Below are positions 50,155 through 58,429 of a stretch of 64,000 nt of DNA, in pieces (position 1 is the stretch's first letter; the number at the start of each line of letters is the position of its first letter). A program made the translations under genes and the position numbers. Source of the stretch: Butyrivibrio sp. INlla21 (GTDB lineage: Bacteria; Bacillota; Clostridia; Lachnospirales; Lachnospiraceae); the NCBI RefSeq assembly GCF_900116875.1, contig NZ_FPCC01000014.1, forward strand, positions 1 through 64,000, in the 5' to 3' direction. The notes beneath the pieces are model-generated. The model made no database searches, had not been told where the DNA came from, and saw only the letters and a list, made by a program, of their open reading frames with translations.

Positions 50155-50787
50155 TCAGCGGTCGATCTTTCTGACCTCAGCAAAGCTGATCTCAACCGGT
50201 GTCTCACGTCCAAAGAGATCTACATTGATAGTAGCAGTCTGCTTACCAAAATCCATTCTCTGAACAACTCCGGCAGTATCTTTCCAAACGCCTGCCACAA
50301 CAGCGATCTCATCACCGACACCGAAATCAACGGAAACTGTATCCGTTTTGATTCCGAGAGGCTTGATCTCTGCATCGGTAAGCGGAACCGGCTTGCTTCC
50401 GGGTCCTACGAAACCTGTTACGCCACGTGTATTACGAACAACATACCAAGTCTCGTCGTTCATATCCATGTTGACAAGAACGTATCCGGGGAACATCTTC
50501 CTCTGAACATTCTTGCGAACGCCGTTCTTAACCTCAACCACATCCTGAAGAGGAATTCTTACTTCAAAGATCTGATCCTCAAGATGTCTGTTGATGATAG
50601 CGCTCTCAAGGTTGTCCTTAACCTTCTTCTCATAACCTGAATATGTATGAACAACGTACCAGTGCGCATTCTCGTTTGTATTTGTATCAGTGCTCTGTGT
50701 ATCAGCCGCAACTTCGCCTTCAGCGGGAACGGCTACATCTGATAATACCTCATCAGATTCAAAAGACTTTTCCATTTCTTCTGACAT
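50155..50787 (-). CDS. nusG: Transcription elongation/antitermination factor NusG
   Basis: 210 aa. A Glu-rich N-terminal extension of about 40 residues precedes the NGN domain (AHWYVVHTYSGYEKKVKDNL, KMFPGYVLVNMDMNDETWYV), and a KOW domain follows (VGDEIAVVAGVWKDTAGVVQ). Binds RNA polymerase and couples it to S10/Rho. AAGGAGATAAT precedes the ATG. Confidence 0.97.
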   Translation of the reverse strand: MSEEMEKSFESDEVLSDVAVPAEGEVAADTQSTDTNTNENAHWYVVHTYSGYEKKVKDNLESAIINRHLEDQIFEVRIPLQDVVEVKNGVRKNVQRKMFPGYVLVNMDMNDETWYVVRNTRGVTGFVGPGSKPVPLTDAEIKPLGIKTDTVSVDFGVGDEIAVVAGVWKDTAGVVQRMDFGKQTATINVDLFGRETPVEISFAEVRKIDR

Positions 50788-50799
50788 ATTATCTCCTTA

Positions 50800-51060
50800 T
50801 TATTTAGCAATAGATATTAAGAAACTAATACCTTCACTAAACGCATAGTCCAATACAGCTATCAAAGCGCAGCAAATAACAGAAACAACAATAACCGCTG
50901 TTGTCTGCTTGATCATATCGTTCTTGGTCGGCCAAATGATCTTGCCAAACTCAGCCTTAACTCCTGTGAAAAAAGCTGCAATTCCGGAGCCAAATTTTTC
51001 GCCTGAATTTTTCTTTTTAGAAGTAGCGGACTTGTTTTCTACTACCTTGGTCTCTTCCAT
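50800..51060 (-). CDS. secE: Preprotein translocase subunit SecE
   Basis: 86 aa, a charged N-terminus, amphipathic FFTGVKAEFGKIIWPTKNDM (the conserved WP motif), then one membrane helix. Clamps SecY. Between rpmG and nusG as usual. Confidence 0.96.
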   Translation of the reverse strand: MEETKVVENKSATSKKKNSGEKFGSGIAAFFTGVKAEFGKIIWPTKNDMIKQTTAVIVVSVICCALIAVLDYAFSEGISFLISIAK

Positions 51061-51091
51061 ACCCGTAGTCTCCCTCCTATAAAGGATGAAA

Positions 51092-51241
51092 TTACTTTGT
51101 TTCTTTATGTAAAGTGTGCTTCTTGCAGAAAGGGCAATACTTCTTCATCTCAACACGATCAGGATGTGTCTTCTTATCCTTGGTTGTGTCATAGTTACGG
51201 TTCTTGCAGTCTGTGCAAGCAAGTGTAATTCTTGTACGCAT
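51092..51241 (-). CDS. rpmG: 50S ribosomal protein L33 (zinc form)
   Basis: bL33, 49 aa from the ATG at 51241, which has GGAGGTGAGATA upstream; the longer frame to 51391 reads through the terminator/promoter region. Zinc ligands Cys9, Cys12, Cys36, Cys39. First gene of the rpmG-secE-nusG-rplK-rplA run. No tRNA-Trp lies between rpmG and secE. Confidence 0.97.
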   Translation of the reverse strand: MRTRITLACTDCKNRNYDTTKDKKTHPDRVEMKKYCPFCKKHTLHKETK

Positions 51242-51293
51242 TATCTCACCTCCGGCGTGTACTCTTCTAAATCGCCACAATAATTTTTTGCAT

Positions 51294-51374
51294 AAAAAAA
51301 AGACGTAAATCTCATGTCGCTTGTCTAATATATCATACTGTTTTATCTTCGTCAACGAAAATTTGCGTCTTTTT
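51294..51374 (-). terminator. bioY terminator enclosing the rpmG promoter
   Basis: Minus strand: AAAAAGACGCAAAT (about 51361-51374) pairs with ATTTACGTCTTTTT (about 51297-51310), one mismatch, followed by more Ts. The 50-base loop holds a full promoter: TTGACG (51350-51355), 17-base spacer, TATATT (51327-51332). RNA begun there keeps only the 3' arm. Confidence 0.75.
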
Positions 51375-51414
51375 CCCAAATATCCAAACAACTTACAGAT
51401 TCCGCGCAGGTACC

Positions 51415-51936
51415 TTAATTAAGCACCTTTCTGAATGCGGGAATTACCTGCGCCGCCACAACGGCTTTTAACAGATCAAGCGGGATAAAAGGGACGAATC
51501 CCATAAGCAATCCCGTTTTAAGATCGTAGCCCATAGAATGCATAAGCCACAGCATCCCGACTAAATCAATTATAAGCACTCCAATTATGCCACATACGCT
51601 GTACCAAATTCTGTTGTATTTTTTTCCTCTTATAATAGGAAGAACAAGGAACACGATCAGAAATGCCCAGGTATATGCGCCATAAGGTGCTACAAGATAT
51701 CCGACTCCCGCGCCGCCCCCGATAAACACCGGAAGTCCTACAGTTCCCAGAAGGAACCAAACTATTCCAATAAGAACAGATTCATTCACCGGGAAAAGAA
51801 GCGCAATCAGAAACACTACAAAATTCATCATTGTAATCTTGGGCGCCATGGGCAGCATAGTGGGTATGCTCAAATACGCAGATATGCACAAAAGCGCTGC
51901 AAACAGTGCACAAATAACTAGTCTTTTGGTTTTCAT
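51415..51936 (-). CDS. bioY: Biotin transporter substrate-binding component BioY
   Basis: ECF S component, 173 aa from the ATG at 51936 ([20 protein letters not shown]), which has GGAGGTGGAAAC upstream. About six membrane segments; [22 protein letters not shown] contains the conserved BioY signature. It should dock on EcfA1-EcfA2-EcfT, encoded 47 kb away. Divergent from bioB with a shared BirA operator, so it is expected to be on when biotin is low. Confidence 0.95.
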   Translation of the reverse strand: MKTKRLVICALFAALLCISAYLSIPTMLPMAPKITMMNFVVFLIALLFPVNESVLIGIVWFLLGTVGLPVFIGGGAGVGYLVAPYGAYTWAFLIVFLVLPIIRGKKYNRIWYSVCGIIGVLIIDLVGMLWLMHSMGYDLKTGLLMGFVPFIPLDLLKAVVAAQVIPAFRKVLN

Positions 51937-51977
51937 GTTTCCACCTCCAAAAGACATAGTAATTGAATGAACGCTGA

Positions 51978-52009
51978 TTGTCAACCTTATATTATTAATT
52001 GGTTGACAA
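51978..52009. promoter_or_regulatory. BirA operator with two divergent promoters
   Basis: Perfect inverted repeat TTGTCAACC-N14-GGTTGACAA, the known BirA box pattern. Each half-site contains the -35 TTGACA of one promoter: rightward TTGACA (52003-52008) with TATCCT 17 bases on for bioB; leftward TTGACA with TACTAT 17 bases on for bioY. One bound BirA dimer should block both. Confidence 0.92.
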
Positions 52010-52096
52010 TCTGCATATCCTATACTATCCTACTTTTCAGAAGCTGCTTTTCGCACATATCATACAGCTTACTATCATACTAAGGCAGGAACGGAA

Positions 52097-53053
52097 ATGA
52101 CTATTAATGAACTTACCGGCAAGATAATCAACGGAAAAGAGATAACGAAAGAAGAGGCCCTACGCCTCGTTGACGCGCCCCTCGAAGAATTGTGCGAGGC
52201 CGCGGATAAGATAAGACAACACTACAACGGAAATAAATTCGACATGTGCGCCATCCTAAGCGTAAAGGGCGGTCGCTGCAGCGAAAACTGCAAATTCTGT
52301 GCGCAGTCAAGCTTCTCAAAGGCAGACATTCCTTCATTTGAAATAAGAGACAGAGATTATGTGGTAGCCGACGCCAAGAAACTGGACGGACTCGGCATAA
52401 CTCACTACTGTCAGGTTTCATCGGGAAGAAAGCTAAGCAAAAAAGAAATCGAAAAGATCTGCGATAATGTGAGGGGAATTGTCGAAGAAACAGGCTTCGC
52501 GCCATGCGTATCACTCGGACTTCTGGATAAAGAAGATCTCAAGATGCTAAAAGAAGCCGGTGTAAAAAGAGTTCATAATAATATAGAAACAAGCCCGGAG
52601 TATTTTAAAAAGATCTGCACAACACACACGACAGACGAAAAACTTGCAGTCATGAAAACCGTTCATGAGCTTGGGCTTGAATTGTGCAGCGGAGGTATAT
52701 TCGGAATTGGCGAGACTTGGGAAGATCGCATAGACATGGCATTTGCGCTTACGGATATTAAGCCCGAATCGATCCCGATAAATATGCTGAAACCCATAAA
52801 AGGAACTCCCATGGATTACAGAGAGACCCTTACAAAGGACGAGGTCAGAAGGATTGTTGCTATATTCAAATTCATTCTTCCGAAGTCCTCTATCAGGTTT
52901 GCCGCAGGACGAGACATCCTTGACGATACGGGAATCTGCTGTTTCAAGGGTGGTTCCAATTCTACGATCACAGGAAACATGCTCACGGTAAAGGGTATAT
53001 CGGTCGAAGAGGATCTAAAAACCATCAAATCACTCGGTTATAAACTCGCATAA
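52097..53053 (+). CDS. bioB: Biotin synthase
   Basis: Radical SAM enzyme that inserts sulfur into dethiobiotin, 318 aa. The 4Fe-4S cluster motif is CSENCKFC (Cys61, Cys65, Cys68). YCQVSSGRKLSKKEIEKICD, VHNNIETSPEYFKKICTTHT and FAAGRDILDDTG fit the family. No other bio genes are in the window, so dethiobiotin may come from uptake or a distant locus. Confidence 0.96.
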   Translation: MTINELTGKIINGKEITKEEALRLVDAPLEELCEAADKIRQHYNGNKFDMCAILSVKGGRCSENCKFCAQSSFSKADIPSFEIRDRDYVVADAKKLDGLGITHYCQVSSGRKLSKKEIEKICDNVRGIVEETGFAPCVSLGLLDKEDLKMLKEAGVKRVHNNIETSPEYFKKICTTHTTDEKLAVMKTVHELGLELCSGGIFGIGETWEDRIDMAFALTDIKPESIPINMLKPIKGTPMDYRETLTKDEVRRIVAIFKFILPKSSIRFAAGRDILDDTGICCFKGGSNSTITGNMLTVKGISVEEDLKTIKSLGYKLA

Positions 53054-53092
53054 AAAGACGCGTCGAATCATTTTACATTCGACGCGTTTTAC
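53053..53092. terminator. bioB/birA bidirectional terminator
   Basis: ACGCGTCGAAT / ATTCGACGCGT with T-runs on both strands, between the convergent genes. Confidence 0.93.
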
Positions 53093-53095
53093 ATA

Positions 53096-53890
53096 TTACA
53101 GATCAGCAATTCTTCCTATTATCTCAGCCGCAAGTTTATTTTTGGATACCGCGGCTTTACCCGGAAGGAACAGGCTTGTAGCAATATCTTTTACCTCCGA
53201 GGGAAAAGAGCTTATGTCGGAATCAAAGTTAATGCCGATGCCGACAACTATCCACTGAACAAGCCCCGTCTCAAACTCGGTACCTGCTTCGGTGAGGATT
53301 CCACAGACTTTCTTATCTCCTATATAAAGGTCGTTCACAGGTTTCAACGTAGGAGTGATACCGGTCAGTTCCTCAATAGCGTCAATAACACTGTTACCGA
53401 CCGCCATTGTGACAGCATCCGGCTTAAGCTCGCCTATATCCATATATTCGGGTCTTAGCAAAATGCTCATGTACAGACCGCCCTTTGGAGAAAAGAAGCT
53501 GTGGTCACTTCTTCCATGCCCATCCGTCTGCACGTTCGCTATGATAACGGAGCCATGGTCGCCTCCTGCGATAGCAAGCTCTTTTGCCAAGCGGTTCGTA
53601 GAACCGACCGTGTCGTAGACGCAGATAAGCTCCTCATCCTTGTAAGCCTTTTGATACTCGTGCGGAAGAAAAGAGATTATGCCTGCTGCCGAGAGAATGT
53701 CGCTGGACTCCTTAAGCATATAGCCCTTGTTGCTCACCGCCTCAATCTCGTAGCCACTCTTTCGAAGCTCGTTTACCGCTTTCCAGACCGCTGTCCTCGA
53801 AAGCTCAAGCGACTCCGCAACGGCTTCGCCCGAGATATACTTTCCTTTATTTGATTCAAGAAATTCAAGCACCTTTTCTTTTGAAGTCAT
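53096..53890 (-). CDS. birA: Bifunctional biotin-protein ligase / biotin operon repressor
   Basis: Class II BirA, 264 aa from the ATG at 53890 with GGAG seven bases before; an ATG at 53908, overlapping the upstream stop as ATGA, is an alternative. Residues 1-60 form a winged helix (AVAESLELSRTAVWKAVNEL), then the ligase domain with YDTVGSTNRLAKELA and TLKPVNDLYIGDKKVCGILTE. The biotinyl-AMP loop reads GHGRSDHSFFSP, which departs from the textbook GRGRRGR, though the third-position Arg is kept. It should bind the operator at 51978-52009 and biotinylate carboxylases. Confidence 0.94.
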   Translation of the reverse strand: MTSKEKVLEFLESNKGKYISGEAVAESLELSRTAVWKAVNELRKSGYEIEAVSNKGYMLKESSDILSAAGIISFLPHEYQKAYKDEELICVYDTVGSTNRLAKELAIAGGDHGSVIIANVQTDGHGRSDHSFFSPKGGLYMSILLRPEYMDIGELKPDAVTMAVGNSVIDAIEELTGITPTLKPVNDLYIGDKKVCGILTEAGTEFETGLVQWIVVGIGINFDSDISSFPSEVKDIATSLFLPGKAAVSKNKLAAEIIGRIADL

Positions 53891-53904
53891 AGCGCACTCC
53901 AATC

Positions 53905-54645
53905 TCATCCGCTGATATCATAAGGAATCTCACCAACATTCTCATCTGAAAAAACTCCACTTGTTTCGCTAAAGGAATGATATAAACTGTCCTCAGAAAG
54001 ATCCTCGGAAAGATCCCCCGTCAAACCAAGATCTCCTTTAAGTCCGGGCAAAGCTGCCGTCCACTCGATTCCGGTGTTGTCTTTAAAAGTCTTTTCAAAC
54101 TCTTCTTTGGAAATTTCTTTTTCAAAGCTGTCGGAATAATAGTACGGCTTATCATCAGTTCCCACTCCGCAGCCTATAATCTGCTTAGCTTCTCCGTTTT
54201 CAAATTTATACAGAACCGTATCCTCGCTAAACGCAGGTCCCGTAATGAAATAATTTGTATCCTTGATCTGCCTTAACATGATAGATCCCGATGTATAATA
54301 TCCGCAGTAAACATCTGTGGTTTTAACGGTATTAGATGATTCGTCATACGCATAGATCTCTTTGGTTCCGCTTTTATCAGTATCCAAAAAGAGCTCGGGA
54401 ATGCCATCGTTATCCAGGTCAAAAAGAGAAAACTGCCCGTCACCGTCAAGTTCTTTTAGAAATCTGGAATAGCAGCCTCGCCATCCCTCATCTGAGATCA
54501 AGTTTATATCGCTAATATCTGCACTTGCCTGTGCAGAAACATCTTCAGTCGATGAAGTATCACCTGCGACCTGCTCCTCCCCGAAATTACCACATGCGCT
54601 CAGCATTAAACAACTGATTGCCATAACTGCAAATACTTTTTTCAT
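53905..54645 (-). CDS. Hypothetical lipoprotein with a DxDxDG-like repeat
   Basis: Function not recognised. 246 aa; signal peptide MKKVFAVMAISCLMLSAC with lipobox LSAC, lipidated Cys18. An extracytoplasmic FG-GAP/dockerin-like calcium motif FDLDNDGIPELFLD lies at about 76-89. The C-terminus is acidic with LSEDLSEDSLYHSFSE. Its stop overlaps a possible birA start, and it follows the related lipoprotein 47 bases upstream. Confidence 0.82.
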   Translation of the reverse strand: MKKVFAVMAISCLMLSACGNFGEEQVAGDTSSTEDVSAQASADISDINLISDEGWRGCYSRFLKELDGDGQFSLFDLDNDGIPELFLDTDKSGTKEIYAYDESSNTVKTTDVYCGYYTSGSIMLRQIKDTNYFITGPAFSEDTVLYKFENGEAKQIIGCGVGTDDKPYYYSDSFEKEISKEEFEKTFKDNTGIEWTAALPGLKGDLGLTGDLSEDLSEDSLYHSFSETSGVFSDENVGEIPYDISG

Positions 54646-54692
54646 TGTTCACCTATCCTTTTAATTATTATTTATCCGGATTTCCGGCATCC

Positions 54693-56045
54693 TCAATCTC
54701 CGACAGCATAGATCTTAAGCTTACCGTCTACATTCTTCACAACAATATACGGTTTATACTCACAATAAACATTCATGGTTATGATAAGCTCTGCTTTTCC
54801 GTCAAGGCCGACATCCGTATAGTTCTTTATATAGCCTTCACGTTCCCAATCATCGTGCTTCTTATTCCAATCATCGAATTTCTCAAAAATTTCTCGAAGC
54901 GTGTATGATTCTTTGTCAGTCAAAAACTCGGAAAACTTCACGTGTTCTCCGGTATCGGAACTTACGTCGAATTCGGCTTTTTCTTTATCATCAAGAAATG
55001 CCTCGTACAGCTCTCTTGATCCCTCACAATTCAAGTTGTAGACTTCATCGGTATATCCGATCTTTTTGCGGACATCCGCAACCATTTTGTCGAATTCATC
55101 CTTGGAGATAATATTGTATCCCGCATCCTTATACGCCTTCCTTACAGTTTCATAAGGATTGTTGTCGGAAGAAGGATCTTCTTCAATAGTGTTATAATCC
55201 TTGTCATCCATAATGAAATAGTAGTATTCATCCGCCTTTTCATGTTCCTTCTTAAAAGAAAGCATTTCTTCGGAAACATAAGCTACCCCGTCAAGCTCAG
55301 GCAAATTGCCGATCCGAGCGTTACCGTAACCTGCTTCGGATTCGCAGTCTACATACCAGAAATGATAATCACCTTCGCCGTCAATAAATCCATGTTCAGA
55401 ACCATGCATATCTCCCGAATTCATAAACCGTTCCGTCTCTCCGCAATAATTGACAATAGAATAATCTCTTTCTGCGGAATCGGAAAGATAGCATATTTTT
55501 AATTCTCCACCCTTATCTTTGACGATAAAGTCATAACCTCTAGAGTCTTCAAACCCAAGAGATACCAGAAGCTCCAATTTGCCATCAAGAGCACAATCAA
55601 TGTATTTCTTGGTGCCGCGCTCCAAATGAGCGTTATCCTTAACCAGATCAATAAGATCATCAAGCGTATAGGACTCTTTATCTTTCAAAAGATCATAATA
55701 ATACGGAAAACACTTGTGGAACTCTTCCGATGCATCGAATACAGCCTTTTCTTTTCCGTCAAAAAAATCTTGGTATAGCTTCTTGGATGCCTCATCCATC
55801 AAATCTTCCGGCATGGCCGTAGCATCATTGGAAAGCTCCGTGCCGGCCTGTGTAGATGCTTCATTTGATACAGGCTCTACAGAAGCTTCCGTCGAAGCAG
55901 CCTGCAAAATCTCCGCCGAAGCTGTATTTGATGCTTCCTTAGGCGCCCTCGCTTCGCTTACATTTTCCCCTATGTTCGTTTCGCCGCATGCCGACAAAAG
56001 CAGCATTGCAGCACTTGCAACTCCGATAAAAATTCTCTTCCTCAT
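54693..56045 (-). CDS. Hypothetical lipoprotein with a duplicated domain
   Basis: 450 aa, function not recognised. Signal peptide with lipobox LLSAC (Cys20); a Ser/Thr/Ala-rich linker to about residue 75. Two similar domains follow: ...LYQDFFDGKEKAVFDASEEF, KDKESYTLDDLIDLV, YIDCALDGKLELLVS at about 90-175, and LYEAFLDDKEKAEFDVSSD, TDKESYTLREIFEKF, YTDVGLDGKAELIIT at about 345-440. Same order and spacing, so an internal duplication. Located outside the membrane. Confidence 0.82.
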   Translation of the reverse strand: MRKRIFIGVASAAMLLLSACGETNIGENVSEARAPKEASNTASAEILQAASTEASVEPVSNEASTQAGTELSNDATAMPEDLMDEASKKLYQDFFDGKEKAVFDASEEFHKCFPYYYDLLKDKESYTLDDLIDLVKDNAHLERGTKKYIDCALDGKLELLVSLGFEDSRGYDFIVKDKGGELKICYLSDSAERDYSIVNYCGETERFMNSGDMHGSEHGFIDGEGDYHFWYVDCESEAGYGNARIGNLPELDGVAYVSEEMLSFKKEHEKADEYYYFIMDDKDYNTIEEDPSSDNNPYETVRKAYKDAGYNIISKDEFDKMVADVRKKIGYTDEVYNLNCEGSRELYEAFLDDKEKAEFDVSSDTGEHVKFSEFLTDKESYTLREIFEKFDDWNKKHDDWEREGYIKNYTDVGLDGKAELIITMNVYCEYKPYIVVKNVDGKLKIYAVGD

Positions 56046-56120
56046 TTTTTATTACCTTTCCTTTATAAGTCGTTTTATCCTCGCAAACCAAGGACATTTA
56101 TATAACATCGGCGCACCGGA

Positions 56121-58184
56121 TCATTCCAGGAAGACGCCGCCGTTATCATAAATAATACTATACACTTTCCTGCTCTCTAATTCTGCCCCCTCTTTTAATA
56201 AAGGAGTAAAAAGATCTTTCGAAAGCATCTCATCATCTTCTATATATAAATACGAAGCATGACTTTCAGAAATCTTCCTCACCATTACATCCGCGCTGTC
56301 TTCCTCAGCGATAAAGCCGTCGTAGACAAGCGCAACGGGAGAAGCCTTGCCGCTTATATAAGCGTTGTGCACCCAGTGATAGGTGTGACCGTCACGCATC
56401 ACGAGAACTCTTTTCCCCCAGAGCTCTTTATTTGCAAAAACAGTCTCCGCAAGCACCTTACCGTCTTCTCCGACCATCTCGTCTACGTAAGCCGCATTCT
56501 CTTCCATCGCCTGCTTGTGGTCAAAAAGATATCCGAAAATGCCGACGTAGTTGGCGGTAAGAAAAACAAAAATCGCAAACACAGATACCGCGAGCCAAGC
56601 GCGTATTGTAGTAAATCTGCTGCTGCCGGAATCAGATTTCAAACCTGATGATGCAGCTTGCCCCGCGCGGTTCACTCCCACTTTTCCTTCATAATACATG
56701 CACATCAGCAGATACACTCCGCCCAACGCGAACGGGCATCCGTACCTCGCAATAGACACCGACATCGTAAACGCATCAAGATACTGATCTTCCGTCATGA
56801 ATATCGAGATGTGCGCAAGGAATATGATCCCATAGGTCAAAAGAGCTGTCACAGCCATGAAAACTGCAAGTTTCACCGCCTCTTTTTTCTTGATGATCTT
56901 AGTTATGCCCAAAACAGCAATCGCCGCAAATATCAATATAACAACAACGCCTGTCGATATGTCAAAAGTCAGGTTAGTATCTGCGTGGATCGGCATCGTC
57001 CAAAATCCCTGTGCAAAGAACTTCGCCTTATCAAGCGCATTGGCGGGCGCTTCATACGTTCCCGAAGTAGCCATCTTGATACCCGCGCCCGTAAGCTTCG
57101 CAACACGCCTGTTTATCAGGCAGAACAAAAGCCAGCTTCCGTAAACCGCGCCGCTTCCGAGAATTGTGATAACCATACCCTTCGCAGAGCCACAGCTGTT
57201 CACAGCAAGATCTGATGAACCGTCATCTGCACCCGCTGTTTTTTTCCTATTCATGATAAAATAAAACACCAGCGCAAAGATCGCCCACTCTATTCCTACG
57301 GACTTGGTCAAAAGAAGCATCGAAGTCATAAGGAATATCCTGATGGAATAAAACGGACCTCTACCCCCGCCTCCAAGGATCATATACAAAAGCGCGCCGT
57401 AAACTATCGCCATCGTCACATCCGCGGGAGTTCCGTAATAGATTATCCCGTTGAACACGCCGGGGAAAAGAACTATCGCAAGAAATGTGACCGCGCACAA
57501 AGCGTAGCGCACAACCTTTACGCCAAGAATCTTATTCGTCGCGCCATTGACACTACGGCGCTCACTCGCAGCGCCGATCCCTCTCTTCACCGCACCATAC
57601 AAAGGAAGCAGGAAAACCAGATTCATCGTGAAATACCCGAAGAACTGAAGGCTCTCATCATACTCCCTCGGCGAGATCTGAAGGAAAAGCCACTTTATAA
57701 GTGAACCCGCAGGCGGATAGTCGCCAAACTCAGGGGAAACATTGCCGTATTTACCGGGGAATCCTCCGAGGTAAAAGAGCTGTTTAACATCAGATGACCA
57801 GAAATTGATATCATCCCACCAATTAAAGACCATATCACGCGTCAGAATCCTTACGGCAAAAAGAAATACCGTAAGAACCGCAAGCTCTATCCATGGAATT
57901 ACGGAAAAAAACTCTTTTAACCGAGTCTTGAAAACAACACTTCGCCCATCGTCTTTGGAAGAGGCGACACAAGTCTTAAGATAAAAGCCTATCCCAAGAA
58001 CCGCTATAAACAGCACAGAGATCAACCCGATAAACCGCATGCCCCTAAAAAACGCCAGCACATAGAGCACCAACATCGCGGTAACAAGCGACAAAGGCAA
58101 AGTATTATAAAAAGAATCTTTATATTTATATGAAAGCGTGGCCGAAAGCAAAAGTATCGCCACAACAGTGATCGCAAATATCAT
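56121..58184 (-). CDS. Large polytopic membrane protein, GT-C glycosyltransferase-like
   Basis: 687 aa from the ATG at 58184, which has AAGGAC upstream. About 12 membrane helices with a soluble C-terminal domain (about 575-687). After the first few helices an extracytoplasmic loop carries NWWDDINFWSSDVKQLF and SPEFGDYPPAGSLIKWLF, a layout like GT-C enzymes that use lipid-linked sugars, where an acidic pair follows early helices. I do not recognise the family with certainty. It precedes the two lipoproteins on the same strand without a visible terminator. Confidence 0.7.
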   Translation of the reverse strand: MIFAITVVAILLLSATLSYKYKDSFYNTLPLSLVTAMLVLYVLAFFRGMRFIGLISVLFIAVLGIGFYLKTCVASSKDDGRSVVFKTRLKEFFSVIPWIELAVLTVFLFAVRILTRDMVFNWWDDINFWSSDVKQLFYLGGFPGKYGNVSPEFGDYPPAGSLIKWLFLQISPREYDESLQFFGYFTMNLVFLLPLYGAVKRGIGAASERRSVNGATNKILGVKVVRYALCAVTFLAIVLFPGVFNGIIYYGTPADVTMAIVYGALLYMILGGGGRGPFYSIRIFLMTSMLLLTKSVGIEWAIFALVFYFIMNRKKTAGADDGSSDLAVNSCGSAKGMVITILGSGAVYGSWLLFCLINRRVAKLTGAGIKMATSGTYEAPANALDKAKFFAQGFWTMPIHADTNLTFDISTGVVVILIFAAIAVLGITKIIKKKEAVKLAVFMAVTALLTYGIIFLAHISIFMTEDQYLDAFTMSVSIARYGCPFALGGVYLLMCMYYEGKVGVNRAGQAASSGLKSDSGSSRFTTIRAWLAVSVFAIFVFLTANYVGIFGYLFDHKQAMEENAAYVDEMVGEDGKVLAETVFANKELWGKRVLVMRDGHTYHWVHNAYISGKASPVALVYDGFIAEEDSADVMVRKISESHASYLYIEDDEMLSKDLFTPLLKEGAELESRKVYSIIYDNGGVFLE

Positions 58185-58298
58185 ATCAGTCCGTCCTTTA
58201 CACCTCATCATTATAGTATGAGCGTGGGTGCAAAAGCAATTTACGGGATTTCATATATAAATTTTTTGTAAAATCTTCGATTTTGTGATAAAAAACAG

Positions 58299-58326
58299 TT
58301 GACAATTGACCAATAAAAAATATAAT
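58299..58326 (+). promoter_or_regulatory. Promoter of the FliD-like gene
   Basis: TTGACA (58299-58304), 16-base spacer, TATAAT (58321-58326): a housekeeping-type promoter. The leader of about 100 nt has CGTGCG/CGCACG closing a loop, then AAAGGAGG before the ATG. Confidence 0.85.
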
Positions 58327-58429
58327 GTAAGTATCTAAAGGTGGCTAAACATGCCCTCGTGCGACTGATGTCAATGGATTGGCAGAGTATATATTGCGCA
58401 CGTTATCACGGAAGAAAGGAGGGGCACGT

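Noticed and set aside
51242-51414. tRNA gene near rpmG-secE
   Set aside because: tRNA-Trp is often found by secE, but no cloverleaf or CCA end is seen; the stretch is a terminator with a promoter.
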